This document shows, piece after piece, positions 16,011-24,779 of a DNA stretch of 64,000 nucleotides. Numbering within the stretch: the stretch's first letter is position 1; each line of letters begins with the position of its first letter. The position numbers and the translations under genes are program-made. The notes beneath the pieces were generated by a model. The model was not told the origin of the DNA. It worked only from the letters and a program-made list of their open reading frames with translations, and did no database searches. The stretch comes from Taibaiella sp. KBW10 (GTDB lineage: Bacteria > Bacteroidota > Bacteroidia > Chitinophagales > Chitinophagaceae). Where the stretch lies: positions 438,445-502,444 of the forward strand of contig NZ_QAJI01000004.1 of assembly GCF_003852495.1 (NCBI RefSeq), written 5' to 3'.

Positions 16011-16147
16011 CTTCTTAAAATTTAAAATATGAGCTGTATTATAAATATTTTTATTTTGCCTACAGTATCGTAAATCATAGGAATATGATTTTCAATGTTT
16101 ATTCCGATAATTTATTGCAAAAAGTGTTTTTCCATAGAAGAAGATTA

Positions 16148-16222
16148 TCAAGTTAAAAAAATATTACTACGCTTTTTCCCTGTGTAGTGCAGGTGCTTGC
16201 AAGCTATTTTTTTAATATTCAT
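16148..16222 (-). CDS. Possible 24-residue micro-protein
   Basis: ATG at 16222-16220 opens a 24-codon frame to a TGA at 16150-16148. The peptide is basic (reads MNIKKIACKHLHYTGKKR and ends SNIFLT). A purine-rich AGGGGAA lies directly before the ATG. It sits about 46 nt inside the predicted small transcript. Size alone makes chance likely; support comes only from its place in a complete transcription unit. Confidence 0.3.
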   Translation of the reverse strand: MNIKKIACKHLHYTGKKRSNIFLT

Positions 16223-16271
16223 TTCCCCTGTCTGCGCAAACAAAATACTTTGAGTATCAAAAATTATATCG

Positions 16272-16315
16272 CAAAGTTAGGAATTGTATTTTCTGAACTC
16301 ATTAACCTGGGTTAA
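16272..16315 (-). promoter_or_regulatory. Promoter with FNR/Crp-like palindrome (small transcript)
   Basis: Minus-strand -7 element TAACTTTG at 16279-16272. The palindrome TTAAC-CTGG-GTTAA is at 16302-16315, 22 bp upstream of the -7 element. No TTTG is present at -33, so an activator would be needed. The palindrome centre lies near -40 relative to the expected start, the class II position of Crp/Fnr activators. Confidence 0.7.
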
Positions 16316-16353
16316 CAAAAAATATTTTTCTTTTTTGCAAGTGTATAATTTCC

Positions 16354-17802
16354 TTATAAGCGACTCAGGCAGTCTGCTTCTACAATTATTTTTTTGATAT
16401 CGGCAAGCAGGAAAGCCGCCGCATTTCTGAAGTCTTCATATTCAAATGCACGCGCTTCGGCAGATTGCATGACATTATTCAGGCAATTCAATCCAAATAT
16501 CCGTGCAATGATTTGACCGTTCAACACCTTTTGGGCCTGTGTTTTATGCTTATTAAGCAGCGACAGGTCAAAATCAATATGCCTCAGGCCATTTCTTGTT
16601 TTTTCGTACCCGGACAAAAAGCAAGTCACATTACCATCGACACTTTCTGTGATACAATACTCAGCCAGTTGTTGACTTAATAAATCATTAGTACCATCAA
16701 AAACGGTATAAACGCGTGCATCCAGTAAGGCATAGGCCGCACTATTATCTGGTGTATCATAGCGATACCCCTCTCCACCACAAATCTGCTGGTAGTTTAA
16801 GGCACATTCCAACATTTTGTCGGTAGAAAGCGTTTTAACCGCCTGTGCTTCGAAAAAATTGCCGGTTAGTGTATTTCGGAAATCGTTATACTGCGTTACG
16901 TAAACCAATAAAGCTTTGGATATTGTTTTACAAGCTGCGATCAATTTTAATTTATATTGTACATACCCTATATCATAAAGGGTACCATTACCAATTTTTC
17001 TGCGTTGCGCACGTTCCAGGGCTTCTTCATGAATACGGGCGGTAAAGCCGCTGGCCATAGCACTCATACTTAAGCGGGAAGCGCAAAGCATATCTACTGC
17101 CCCATCCAGTTTTTCTGAAGTCACCTGCAATCTTCTGTATTTGGGCACCACCGCATTGATTTCGTTTCTACCGTAATCAATTGCTTTTAGGCCCAAAGCA
17201 TTGTATTTTTCTACGGCTTTAAAACCTTCTGCCGCTTTAACGATAAAATAGCCAAACTCTTTCTCATTATGGACATTTTTGGCCGCAACAAGCCACCAAT
17301 CCGCACTCAGGCTAAATGCCTGCCAGTGTTTTTGACCGGTGATATGGTAACCCTGTTCCGTTTCTTCATAAACAGTGGTCATTTTGGCGAGGTTGGAGCC
17401 ACAACCGGGCTCCGTCAAGGCAAAGCCGCCGATTAATGCCTCTGTGCTAAATAAAGGAAGCACTTCCTGCTTTAATTCTTCAGTACCGTATTTACTTACA
17501 TTTCTTACAAAAAGTAAGGTGATGATCATGGTATACATTCCCAAAGGAAGGTTATGCCGGGAAATGGATTCTATCAGTGTACATAGTTCTTCATGGCTAT
17601 CGCGTCCTCCATAGGCTTCGGGAATCATGGATAACATGATCCCGCTATCAGTCAATTTTTTCCAGTCTGCTCTAGGGAAAGGTTCATTAGGGAATTGTGT
17701 GGACGCATAGTTTTCTTTTATCAGATGCTGAATTTTTTCAAGATAAATATTAGCGTCTTCTAGTGCCGGAGTGCTCTCGGTGGTAACTGCTGATGGATCC
17801 AT
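16354..17802 (-). CDS. Acyl-CoA dehydrogenase family flavoenzyme
   Basis: A 482-residue FAD enzyme of the acyl-CoA dehydrogenase superfamily. Visible are the flavin-binding GGFALTEPGCGSNLAKMTTV (131-150 region), the middle beta domain with GQKHWQAFSLSADWW, the helix ALERAQRRKIGNGTL, and the C-terminal QICGGEGYRYDTP followed by DARVYTVFDGTNDLL. It is about 100 residues longer than a typical fatty-acid dehydrogenase, with a C-terminal extension after residue 390. The substrate is unknown, and no electron-transfer flavoprotein or other beta-oxidation gene is near. Its promoter carries a 14-bp palindrome like that of the small transcript downstream. Confidence 0.88.
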   Translation of the reverse strand: MDPSAVTTESTPALEDANIYLEKIQHLIKENYASTQFPNEPFPRADWKKLTDSGIMLSMIPEAYGGRDSHEELCTLIESISRHNLPLGMYTMIITLLFVRNVSKYGTEELKQEVLPLFSTEALIGGFALTEPGCGSNLAKMTTVYEETEQGYHITGQKHWQAFSLSADWWLVAAKNVHNEKEFGYFIVKAAEGFKAVEKYNALGLKAIDYGRNEINAVVPKYRRLQVTSEKLDGAVDMLCASRLSMSAMASGFTARIHEEALERAQRRKIGNGTLYDIGYVQYKLKLIAACKTISKALLVYVTQYNDFRNTLTGNFFEAQAVKTLSTDKMLECALNYQQICGGEGYRYDTPDNSAAYALLDARVYTVFDGTNDLLSQQLAEYCITESVDGNVTCFLSGYEKTRNGLRHIDFDLSLLNKHKTQAQKVLNGQIIARIFGLNCLNNVMQSAEARAFEYEDFRNAAAFLLADIKKIIVEADCLSRL

Positions 17803-17829
17803 AGTACGTACATGTTAGAAATATGATGG

Positions 17830-17873
17830 TAAAAATAGATTTGGAATATGTTAAATTCATTAACCTAGGTTAA
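17830..17873 (-). promoter_or_regulatory. Promoter with FNR/Crp-like palindrome (acyl-CoA dehydrogenase)
   Basis: Perfect palindrome TTAAC-CTAG-GTTAA at 17860-17873, then 22 bp, then the -7-like TATTTTTA at 17837-17830 on the minus strand, 28 bp before the start codon at 17802. The spacing is identical to that at 16272-16315, and the eight bases around the site are similar as well (TTAATGA follows both palindromes). Confidence 0.75.
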
Positions 17874-17967
17874 CGAAATGCATTTTTCACCGCTTTTTTA
17901 TCCCCAATAGGGGTAAATCAGCGCATAAATGATAATAATTGCGCCAAAAACGGACTTATATAATATT

Positions 17968-18000
17968 TTTCATCAAAATTCCGTAATTAACTTAGCTTTG
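17968..18000 (+). promoter_or_regulatory. Promoter of the putative porin gene
   Basis: TTTC at 17968-17971, a 21-bp spacer and TAGCTTTG at 17993-18000. The ATG at 18038 is 37 bp downstream. Confidence 0.6.
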
Positions 18001-18037
18001 CCCTCATCCATAAAAAAGCAGTGTACAGACGGTAACC

Positions 18038-20047
18038 ATGGCGCTCAGATTCTATATATATACTTTTATTTTTATTGTACTTTGTTCTGGTATTGCTACA
18101 GGCACATGGGCTCAATTTAACCGGCCCAATGGCGGAGCTAATACCGCGGAGAATAACCCTTTTGCACAAGCGAGTGATACCGCAGCCAATAAAAAGAAAA
18201 GCAAAACAGATTGGGATGAAGCGCCCGCTAAAATACAATTTACCTATTACAACAGTGAAGTGGTACACTATTACGATACTTCTTTAGTGTTTTTCCACCG
18301 CAATCAGTATACACAACCGGTATGGTATAAAGACCTTGGAAACTGGGGCACAACAGCCAGACAGCTTGTATTTAGAACCAATACCACACCAGGTGTACAA
18401 ATGGGTTATAACGCATGGGATGTCTATAAATACACCATGGATAGCCTGCCCTTTATACATACTACCCGGCCTTATACTTCTTTTTCTTTTATGTTGGGAA
18501 GCAAACAGTTACAGTGGGTCGAGATCATGCATACGCAGAACATTAATCCGAGATGGAATTTTGCTTTCAAAATTGCCAATAACTCTTCCTCCGGTTTTTT
18601 TAACATGCAGACGACTTCCGGCCTGAATGGGTTTATCAGTACCAATTACAAAAGCAGGAATGAACGGCTGCAGACCAAAATCGGCGTCATTTTCAATAAT
18701 TTCAAACAGGACGAGAACGGGGGGATTACGAATGACAGTTTCCTGACGGATCCGTTTTATTCTAACAGGATAAATGTACCGGTACGGTTTGAAAATAACG
18801 GGTTTAGTGCCAAGCGCTCAGATGTTTATAACCGGCAGAGAGACAATCTTTTTTTTATTCAAAACAGTTATGCCTGGGGTAAGCAGGATTCTTTATATAA
18901 TGCAGACTCTACTCAGGTTAGCTACCGCTTTACGCCACGTTTTTCTATAAAACATGTTCTAAGCTTGGAGCAGACCCGTCACCAGTTTGTCGATGGCTCT
19001 CCGGATTCTGTCAATTACCTGTTTGCCGGAAATTTTAGCTTCCGCACCAATGACACCCTGAGGTCGATACAAAGATGGCTCAGCCTTGACAATAAGTTTT
19101 CCCTGAATACCTTTATCGGGCGCGATACCCAACAGGTTAAAATAGAAGCCGGCATTGGCGTGAGGACCGATAATTTCAATACCAGTTATGATAATTTGGT
19201 GAAAGGCACTACCATTTTGAGCAATTACATCTTTGGGCAAATCAGAAAAGAGGCTCTCGCCGACAACCAATGGGCTTATCAGGCAGGTGCCACTTTCTTC
19301 TATGCAGGCGAAACACTGGGTAATCTCAATATAGAAGCGCAACTCTCTAAGCGTTTCCCCAAGCTCGGTATGTTTCGCATAGGTGCCTTACAGTCGATTA
19401 CCAGTCCCGCAGATAATACGCGCTATTTTAGAACCAATTATTTCACGCTGACTAACGACTTTAATAAACAAACCACAACACAGATATACGGCCAGCTATA
19501 TATTGATGCTATAAAAATACAATTAGGACTTCGTAATCAATTGGTATCCAATTATATTTACCTTAATAGCAATTTGAAATACAATCAATACAGCCCTACC
19601 TTCTCCATACTACAATTCAATGCCCGAAAGGCCTTTAACTTTGGTGCGTTTAGTTTGGACAATGAGGTGGTGTGGCAGCAAGCAACCAATAATGCACCGG
19701 TACATGTACCGAGCCTGATGTTGCGGCACCAGATCACGTATAAGATCCCTGCCTTTAAAGGCAGGCTGGATGTCTATTTCGGCATAGAGGGCCGTTATAA
19801 TACAGGGTATTATGCTGATGGCTATACCCCATTCTACAACCAGTTTTTCTATCAGGACCAGGTGATGATCAAAAACAAACCTGAGTTTACGGCATTTTTC
19901 AATTTTAAGGTAAAACGCTTAAGGGCTTTTGTCATGGGCGATCAGATGCAACAATTATTCTGGACCAAAAACGTGATGCAGGCACCCAACTATCCGGGCG
20001 CAAATGTGCACCTGCGATTTGGGTTTAACTGGATCATGATGAATTAA
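18038..20047 (+). CDS. Putative porin (Bacteroidota Porin_10-type outer-membrane barrel)
   Basis: A 669-residue outer-membrane protein. Residues 1-25 are a signal peptide ending WAQ. A polar linker follows (26-60), and then a long series of alternating beta strands to the C-terminus (RFGFNWIMMN), with frequent aromatic residues at strand ends. The segment YYDTSLVFFHRNQYTQPVWYKDLGNWG is split at residues 85-112 and is typical of this porin family. The role is probably passive or substrate-selective transport across the outer membrane; the substrate is unknown. It is a single-gene unit convergent with rnhA. Confidence 0.85.
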   Translation: MALRFYIYTFIFIVLCSGIATGTWAQFNRPNGGANTAENNPFAQASDTAANKKKSKTDWDEAPAKIQFTYYNSEVVHYYDTSLVFFHRNQYTQPVWYKDLGNWGTTARQLVFRTNTTPGVQMGYNAWDVYKYTMDSLPFIHTTRPYTSFSFMLGSKQLQWVEIMHTQNINPRWNFAFKIANNSSSGFFNMQTTSGLNGFISTNYKSRNERLQTKIGVIFNNFKQDENGGITNDSFLTDPFYSNRINVPVRFENNGFSAKRSDVYNRQRDNLFFIQNSYAWGKQDSLYNADSTQVSYRFTPRFSIKHVLSLEQTRHQFVDGSPDSVNYLFAGNFSFRTNDTLRSIQRWLSLDNKFSLNTFIGRDTQQVKIEAGIGVRTDNFNTSYDNLVKGTTILSNYIFGQIRKEALADNQWAYQAGATFFYAGETLGNLNIEAQLSKRFPKLGMFRIGALQSITSPADNTRYFRTNYFTLTNDFNKQTTTQIYGQLYIDAIKIQLGLRNQLVSNYIYLNSNLKYNQYSPTFSILQFNARKAFNFGAFSLDNEVVWQQATNNAPVHVPSLMLRHQITYKIPAFKGRLDVYFGIEGRYNTGYYADGYTPFYNQFFYQDQVMIKNKPEFTAFFNFKVKRLRAFVMGDQMQQLFWTKNVMQAPNYPGANVHLRFGFNWIMMN

Positions 20048-20076
20048 AACAGCACTTGCAAGATAAATTGCGGTGC

Positions 20077-20541
20077 TTATCTTGCGTAGAATTCCTCTTC
20101 GTACACCGAATCAGCAAGTAAATTGCCCCCATCGGCTGCAGTCGTAGCCAAGACATCGCAACGGTTATTGTAGGGATTATCGGCATGGCCTTTTACCCAC
20201 TGAAACTGTACATGATGTTTGCGATAGGATTTTAAAAAGCGCTGCCACAAATCAGGATTTTTCTTTCCGGTATAGCCCTTCTTTTCCCAACCAAATACCC
20301 AGCCCTTCACCACAGAATCAATTACGTATTTAGAATCGGAATACACCACAATATTCAAGCCCTCTCTGGTTAAGGACTCCAAAGCCACAATAACTGCCAG
20401 TAATTCCATCCGGTTATTGGTGGTCAGTTTAAATCCCTGTGCAATCTCTTTTATGGTCGATCCCCATTTCAGTACAATTCCGTATCCTCCGCGCCCCGGG
20501 TTACCTCTGGAGGCCCCGTCTGTGTAAATAATCAGTGACAA
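20077..20541 (-). CDS. rnhA: Ribonuclease HI
   Basis: A 154-residue cytoplasmic enzyme that cleaves RNA in RNA-DNA hybrids. The catalytic set is complete: D8 in YTDGASRGNPG, E46 in NRMELLAV, D69 in VYSDSKYVID, H119 in VKGHADN and D129 in NNRCDVLA. Length and start match bacterial RNase HI. Its stop codon overlaps a 9-bp inverted repeat (20058-20066 with 20077-20085) shared with the end of the convergent porin gene. Confidence 0.96.
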   Translation of the reverse strand: MSLIIYTDGASRGNPGRGGYGIVLKWGSTIKEIAQGFKLTTNNRMELLAVIVALESLTREGLNIVVYSDSKYVIDSVVKGWVFGWEKKGYTGKKNPDLWQRFLKSYRKHHVQFQWVKGHADNPYNNRCDVLATTAADGGNLLADSVYEEEFYAR

Positions 20542-20597
20542 ATTTCGTGTTTTACTTTTGGTAAATTAAAGGTATTTTTGCGCTCAAAAGTACAATT

Positions 20598-21344
20598 TTG
20601 AATCGGAACATAAAAGTTACTGCCGTTAGTTATCTTAATACAAAACCCTTATTATACGGCATTCAACGCCACCCCATCCTCCAGCAGATCGACCTCAGCC
20701 TTGCTTACCCTTCCCGGATTGCCTTACAATTGCAAGAGGACACTACAGATGTAGGCCTGGTATCTACCGCCGCATTACTGACCATTCCAAACGCAACCAT
20801 TATTACTGATTATTGCATTGCCGCCAGCGGAAAAGTCGCTTCGGTTTGTATATACAGCAAACGCCCTTTAGCGCAGGTAAATAAGATCTATCTCGATTAC
20901 CAGTCCCGTACTTCAGTGAAACTCGCAGAGATTCTCTTAAAGCATTATTGGAAAAAAGAGGTGCTTTTACTACCGGCACCGGAAAATTTCATGGATTTGA
21001 TTGAGGATACCACCGCTGCCGTTATTATTGGTGACCGTGCGCTTAAAGCAAATCACCAATTTGAATATGTATACGATCTGGCCGAACACTGGAAAGCTTT
21101 TACGGGTTATGACTTCGTATTTGCCGCCTGGATCGCCAATAAAGCCTTACCCGAGACCTTTATCCAACAGTTTGGTGAAGCGAATGCATTGGGGCTCCAA
21201 CATATTGATGCGGTTATCGCCGAAAATCCCTTTCCGGAATATAGCTTAGATACCTATTACAGAGAAAATATTCAGTATGTATTGGATGAGGATAAGCGCA
21301 AAGGCCTGAACTTGTTTCTAAACTATCTCAAAGAGATGGCCTAA
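20598..21344 (+). CDS. mqnA: Chorismate dehydratase MqnA (futalosine menaquinone pathway)
   Basis: A 248-residue enzyme that removes water from chorismate to give 3-enolpyruvylbenzoate, the first step of the futalosine route to menaquinone. Signatures: VTAVSYLNTKPLLYG at the start, then YPSRIALQLQ, DVGLVSTAALL and IYLDYQSRTSVKLAEILL. The frame begins with TTG at 20598; no ATG lies in a suitable place, and TTG followed by NRNIKVTAVSYLN gives the family's usual N-terminus. A -7 element TATTTTTG lies at 20573-20580. Its stop overlaps the stop of the convergent gene by three bases. Confidence 0.93.
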   Translation: MNRNIKVTAVSYLNTKPLLYGIQRHPILQQIDLSLAYPSRIALQLQEDTTDVGLVSTAALLTIPNATIITDYCIAASGKVASVCIYSKRPLAQVNKIYLDYQSRTSVKLAEILLKHYWKKEVLLLPAPENFMDLIEDTTAAVIIGDRALKANHQFEYVYDLAEHWKAFTGYDFVFAAWIANKALPETFIQQFGEANALGLQHIDAVIAENPFPEYSLDTYYRENIQYVLDEDKRKGLNLFLNYLKEMA

Positions 21345-22645
21345 AACAAGTCCAGCAATTGCTTTAAAGAAGATTTCTGTGTATCAGCGAATGATAACTT
21401 AAGGGTATAAACGGTCTTATCTTTATCTTTTAAGGCTCCGGTAAGACTAAGCCTGCGAAAGGGCTTCAAATAGGTTTTAAGCTCTTTAAAAGCCGCCATT
21501 TGGGCTATTTTATCTACTGTACACCAAGCCTTCAGTACCTCATCAGGCATTAGGGTTGTTTGCTCTGGCATACTATATCCCTGTACCGCTTGGGTACCTG
21601 AATACAGACTGAACAGATTTGCTGTATTTATCCCGTATTTCAGATCAAACAAGGGGAACATTGCTTTATTAAAACTGTCGGTTCCGTATAAGAGTTTATT
21701 ATCGCGCAATATCTTTACTTGTTCAGTATTATTAAGGTATGCATAAAAGAAAATATTGGGTACCGGTTTTTGTACCGTTTCTGATACTGCCACTTTTTCA
21801 AAATTATCATCAAATACATATTGCACAATCTTTTCGGACTGCTGTACCTCTCCGTCCACAAATAGTGCAAATTCATTTTGAAAACAGGCTTGAAAATCGG
21901 GATAAGAAACGGCTGTATCCTTACGCTGTTCTAATCCTAAAGCATGCAGAAGACGAGCAGGATTTTCTGAAGACAATATTGCTAATGATGCATTTTTAGG
22001 AACATATAGTTTTGTCGCTTCTTTTGTATAGCCATTGGTGATCAGCTCAGCGTTTAGTGCGCCCGGTTCAAAATTCAGGCTTCCCGATCCCCAGCTCCCA
22101 TCCATAGCTATATCGGCTTCAGAAGCGCGAATGGTATACAGACTACTTTTTTCAAAAGAAATGACTTCTTTCTCCTCCAAAAAACCTTTCGCTACCGTCA
22201 AAACAGTATCGGTAAGCTCTTTTGAAGAGATCATTACCAAATGCTTTTTATTATAGACACAGGAAAACAGCTTTGACTTATGGGTATATACCTGGGATGC
22301 CTCGGCTTTAAAATCGCGGCCCAGCCAAGCTTCAAAGTCTTTCTGATCTGCTATTGCAAGTTTTACGAACAGGCAATGATGCGGCAAACCTTTAATACCA
22401 AAAGCAAAAATATTGAAAGGGATGTCAATGCCATTGCCCCGCTCCTTTTTCCCTTTTTTAGCAGAGAAATCAGTACTGATGAGCTTTTTACCCATCTGCT
22501 CTACATTGAGCCTTATTACCCTGTCGGCCTGTTTGGGGATCTCGATATCAAACGATTGTAGCCGCTTGTAATACATAAATCCCCAAACACTCAGACCAAT
22601 CAGTATCGCCAGGCTTATGATGCTAAGGACGATTTTTTTTACCAT
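21341..22645 (-). CDS. Membrane-anchored envelope protein of unknown function
   Basis: A 434-residue protein with an N-terminal membrane anchor (about 5-25, IVLSIISLAILIGLSVWGFM) and a large periplasmic part of mixed alpha/beta. No family is recognised. It is the third gene of a minus-strand operon: its start overlaps the end of the 711-aa gene by 7 bp. Translational coupling suggests that the two products work together. Segments such as NVEQMGKKLISTDF and LLDLF at the end show no catalytic motif. Confidence 0.7.
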   Translation of the reverse strand: MVKKIVLSIISLAILIGLSVWGFMYYKRLQSFDIEIPKQADRVIRLNVEQMGKKLISTDFSAKKGKKERGNGIDIPFNIFAFGIKGLPHHCLFVKLAIADQKDFEAWLGRDFKAEASQVYTHKSKLFSCVYNKKHLVMISSKELTDTVLTVAKGFLEEKEVISFEKSSLYTIRASEADIAMDGSWGSGSLNFEPGALNAELITNGYTKEATKLYVPKNASLAILSSENPARLLHALGLEQRKDTAVSYPDFQACFQNEFALFVDGEVQQSEKIVQYVFDDNFEKVAVSETVQKPVPNIFFYAYLNNTEQVKILRDNKLLYGTDSFNKAMFPLFDLKYGINTANLFSLYSGTQAVQGYSMPEQTTLMPDEVLKAWCTVDKIAQMAAFKELKTYLKPFRRLSLTGALKDKDKTVYTLKLSFADTQKSSLKQLLDLF

Positions 22646-24774
22646 GCTTTTCTCATATCATCAAACATATACAACAGGTATTCTAATGAATTTGTTTTAC
22701 TGTTTGGTATATTCAGTTTATAATTGGCCTCAGCCCTGTTGTTTTTAATTTTTTCGGTATAGAATTGCATCTGCCCTACATTGCGCAAAAGGTTATTAAC
22801 CCGCAGTTTCCGCATCGCATCCATATCTTCATCAAACATTTTATCCACCAGTCTATCGGCATAGAACCATCCTGCACCATTATGTTTCGTCAACAAATTT
22901 TTATCGGTTTTGTTGAGGTTTCCTCTGTACACACCATCGCGGATCGCCTGTAATTCCAACAGATCGGTTCCGATAAATATGATACCATCTTTGATGGTAC
23001 AATAGTAATCAAAGGGATCATAGCCCGTCTTTTTAACCACTTGGTAAATACCGTCTTTTGGGGTCAGTACTTCTTTTTTGATGCCATATTCCAACGCTTT
23101 AAAGAAGATATTATCATCTTTGGTGGTGTACATCAGCAAGAAATTAGGTAGTTTTTCTTTCTTTGTGACTTCTTTTTCGGTAGACTGATAAGTCTCTTCG
23201 TCCCAGTTATACTCAATGCTTTTGTATTCTTTTTCTTTAATATTGGTAAACACGAAAGCGGCATCGCCCCAAAAGGCTTTTCCTACTGCTTTTTCATCCA
23301 CCACAAGGCTGAATACATCTGCCAGTATATTGGCCTCATCCGTACCATAAGTATTCATGTTGGCAAAGGCATCTTTAACAATACCCGGCATCTCCTCTAA
23401 ATAGTTTTTAGTATTCAAGGCCATACTCAATACCCCTATATCTGTCTGACTATTGATATATTTTGAGAATTTAGGATTCAATTTTCTTTTATACACCCGC
23501 TTCACCTTATCGCTCGTTTGCTTATTGGTATGGGTAATTCCCTTTATCGCCACTGCATTTGCTTCAAAATTCAGTTGAAACATAGCCCAGTTTTCTATAG
23601 GCCCCTCTTTTGCCACATTTTGCGTCAAATCTTTATAGCCATACAGGTAGCCGCCCCAGGTTGAAAAAGGGTTTGTATTGGAATTGACATATACTGTAAA
23701 AGCACTATTCGCTTTAGGATACTCCAGGTCTTTATATTGGGCTAATTGCTGGTAAGTTGTAGCATTTTCAGCTAGCATTTGGCTCAAAAAACGCTCTTGC
23801 CAGATGCTGATTACTGAATCGCGTTTTTTGTCAAACAGTTCAGTATCCCGCTCATAGCGTTGCTGATCAAAGGTATTGTTATAGGGGGCATCTACTGCCA
23901 CCGGCGATACTTCTAAGGAATAAGGATAATCTTCCGTAGTACTAACGGCATCTGCCACAGCATAGGTAACTTCAGCTGATTCTCCCTCTTCGGTCGTCGG
24001 ATCCTCTTTTTGTGTTTCGTATACCACACGGGCTCTTGGAGGCGGTGGCGGTGGTGGTGGCTCGACCATTTTCACTTCTACAATTTCCGGAGGAGGAAGC
24101 TCTACTACCTCTACTTTATGTGTTTTAGCCGTTTTTTTAGTGACCTTTGTTTTTTTCTTTTTCTTTACCGGTTTTGGGGGTTCGGGTACCGCATAAGCCG
24201 TATCCGCCAGTTCACTTTCATCGATATAATAATCGCTGTATTCTACGGGCTTTATGCCGTACTGGGCTGCACGGGCACTATCTTCCAAAATTCTGTACCG
24301 ATTGGAAACAGTGAGTAAGATACCATAGGCACCGGATTCGGGAATGAACAATTGATTATTGCCTTCCAGGTTGAAAAGATTGCCACCATTGCTTTTCTTA
24401 GTTGCGGTTTTTTGATCGATGCCTAAAGACGCTTTAAATTGGGCAACATTCTGAACAGGGAGTAAGCGAACTTCATAGCTGATGCTATCGGTATTGATAT
24501 AATGTAAATAGGCTTTATTATTATGATCAATTCCTGATTGGGTGATATCGGTTTCGTTTTCGTAATTCCTGTTTACCGAAAGCAGGCTCTCATATAGGGA
24601 ACGGCCGCTTTCAGAATTATTCAGGTGTTGAATATTGGTTTGGGAAAAAATATAAGGCAGGTTAAATTCTACAACAAAACTGGCATTCTTAGGTGCCGGG
24701 ATATTCTTACTCTGTGCATTGATCGTCATGGGCACAAACAAGCCCATGGCAATGAGGTATTTAATTTTCTTCAT
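22639..24774 (-). CDS. Large secreted protein of unknown function with proline/lysine-rich linker
   Basis: A 711-residue protein with a signal peptide (1-20, cleavage after NAQ). Residues about 205-260 form an unusual linker: EPPKPVKKKKKTKVTKK, then PPPE and a run of eight prolines (about 237-250). This is followed by an acidic stretch. The two flanking parts (20-190 and 290-711) look globular. The linker resembles the periplasm-spanning Pro/Lys segments of TonB-like proteins, but there is no membrane anchor here. Second gene of a three-gene operon, 5 bp after the lipoprotein gene. Confidence 0.7.
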   Translation of the reverse strand: MKKIKYLIAMGLFVPMTINAQSKNIPAPKNASFVVEFNLPYIFSQTNIQHLNNSESGRSLYESLLSVNRNYENETDITQSGIDHNNKAYLHYINTDSISYEVRLLPVQNVAQFKASLGIDQKTATKKSNGGNLFNLEGNNQLFIPESGAYGILLTVSNRYRILEDSARAAQYGIKPVEYSDYYIDESELADTAYAVPEPPKPVKKKKKTKVTKKTAKTHKVEVVELPPPEIVEVKMVEPPPPPPPPRARVVYETQKEDPTTEEGESAEVTYAVADAVSTTEDYPYSLEVSPVAVDAPYNNTFDQQRYERDTELFDKKRDSVISIWQERFLSQMLAENATTYQQLAQYKDLEYPKANSAFTVYVNSNTNPFSTWGGYLYGYKDLTQNVAKEGPIENWAMFQLNFEANAVAIKGITHTNKQTSDKVKRVYKRKLNPKFSKYINSQTDIGVLSMALNTKNYLEEMPGIVKDAFANMNTYGTDEANILADVFSLVVDEKAVGKAFWGDAAFVFTNIKEKEYKSIEYNWDEETYQSTEKEVTKKEKLPNFLLMYTTKDDNIFFKALEYGIKKEVLTPKDGIYQVVKKTGYDPFDYYCTIKDGIIFIGTDLLELQAIRDGVYRGNLNKTDKNLLTKHNGAGWFYADRLVDKMFDEDMDAMRKLRVNNLLRNVGQMQFYTEKIKNNRAEANYKLNIPNSKTNSLEYLLYMFDDMRKAW

Positions 24775-24779
24775 GATAA

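Larger units (their letters stand above)
15990..16268 (-). ncRNA. Putative small transcript (sRNA or micro-protein mRNA)
   Basis: The stretch between the dehydrogenase and the Crp/Fnr gene has everything needed for a separate short transcript on the minus strand: an upstream 14-bp palindrome (16302-16315), a consensus -7 element TAACTTTG (16279-16272), and a terminator hairpin at 16010-15995. The expected RNA would be about 270 nt. It contains one 24-codon ORF. Alternatively the RNA could run on as a leader of the Crp/Fnr gene, with the hairpin acting as an attenuator. Nothing in it matches an RNA family I know. Confidence 0.5.

Noticed and set aside
16302-17873. Interpretation of the TTAACC palindromes as TetR operators
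   Set aside because: The TetR gene is farther away. The 5-4-5 arm layout and the fixed 22-bp distance to -7 elements lacking a -33 box fit an activator of the Crp/Fnr class better.
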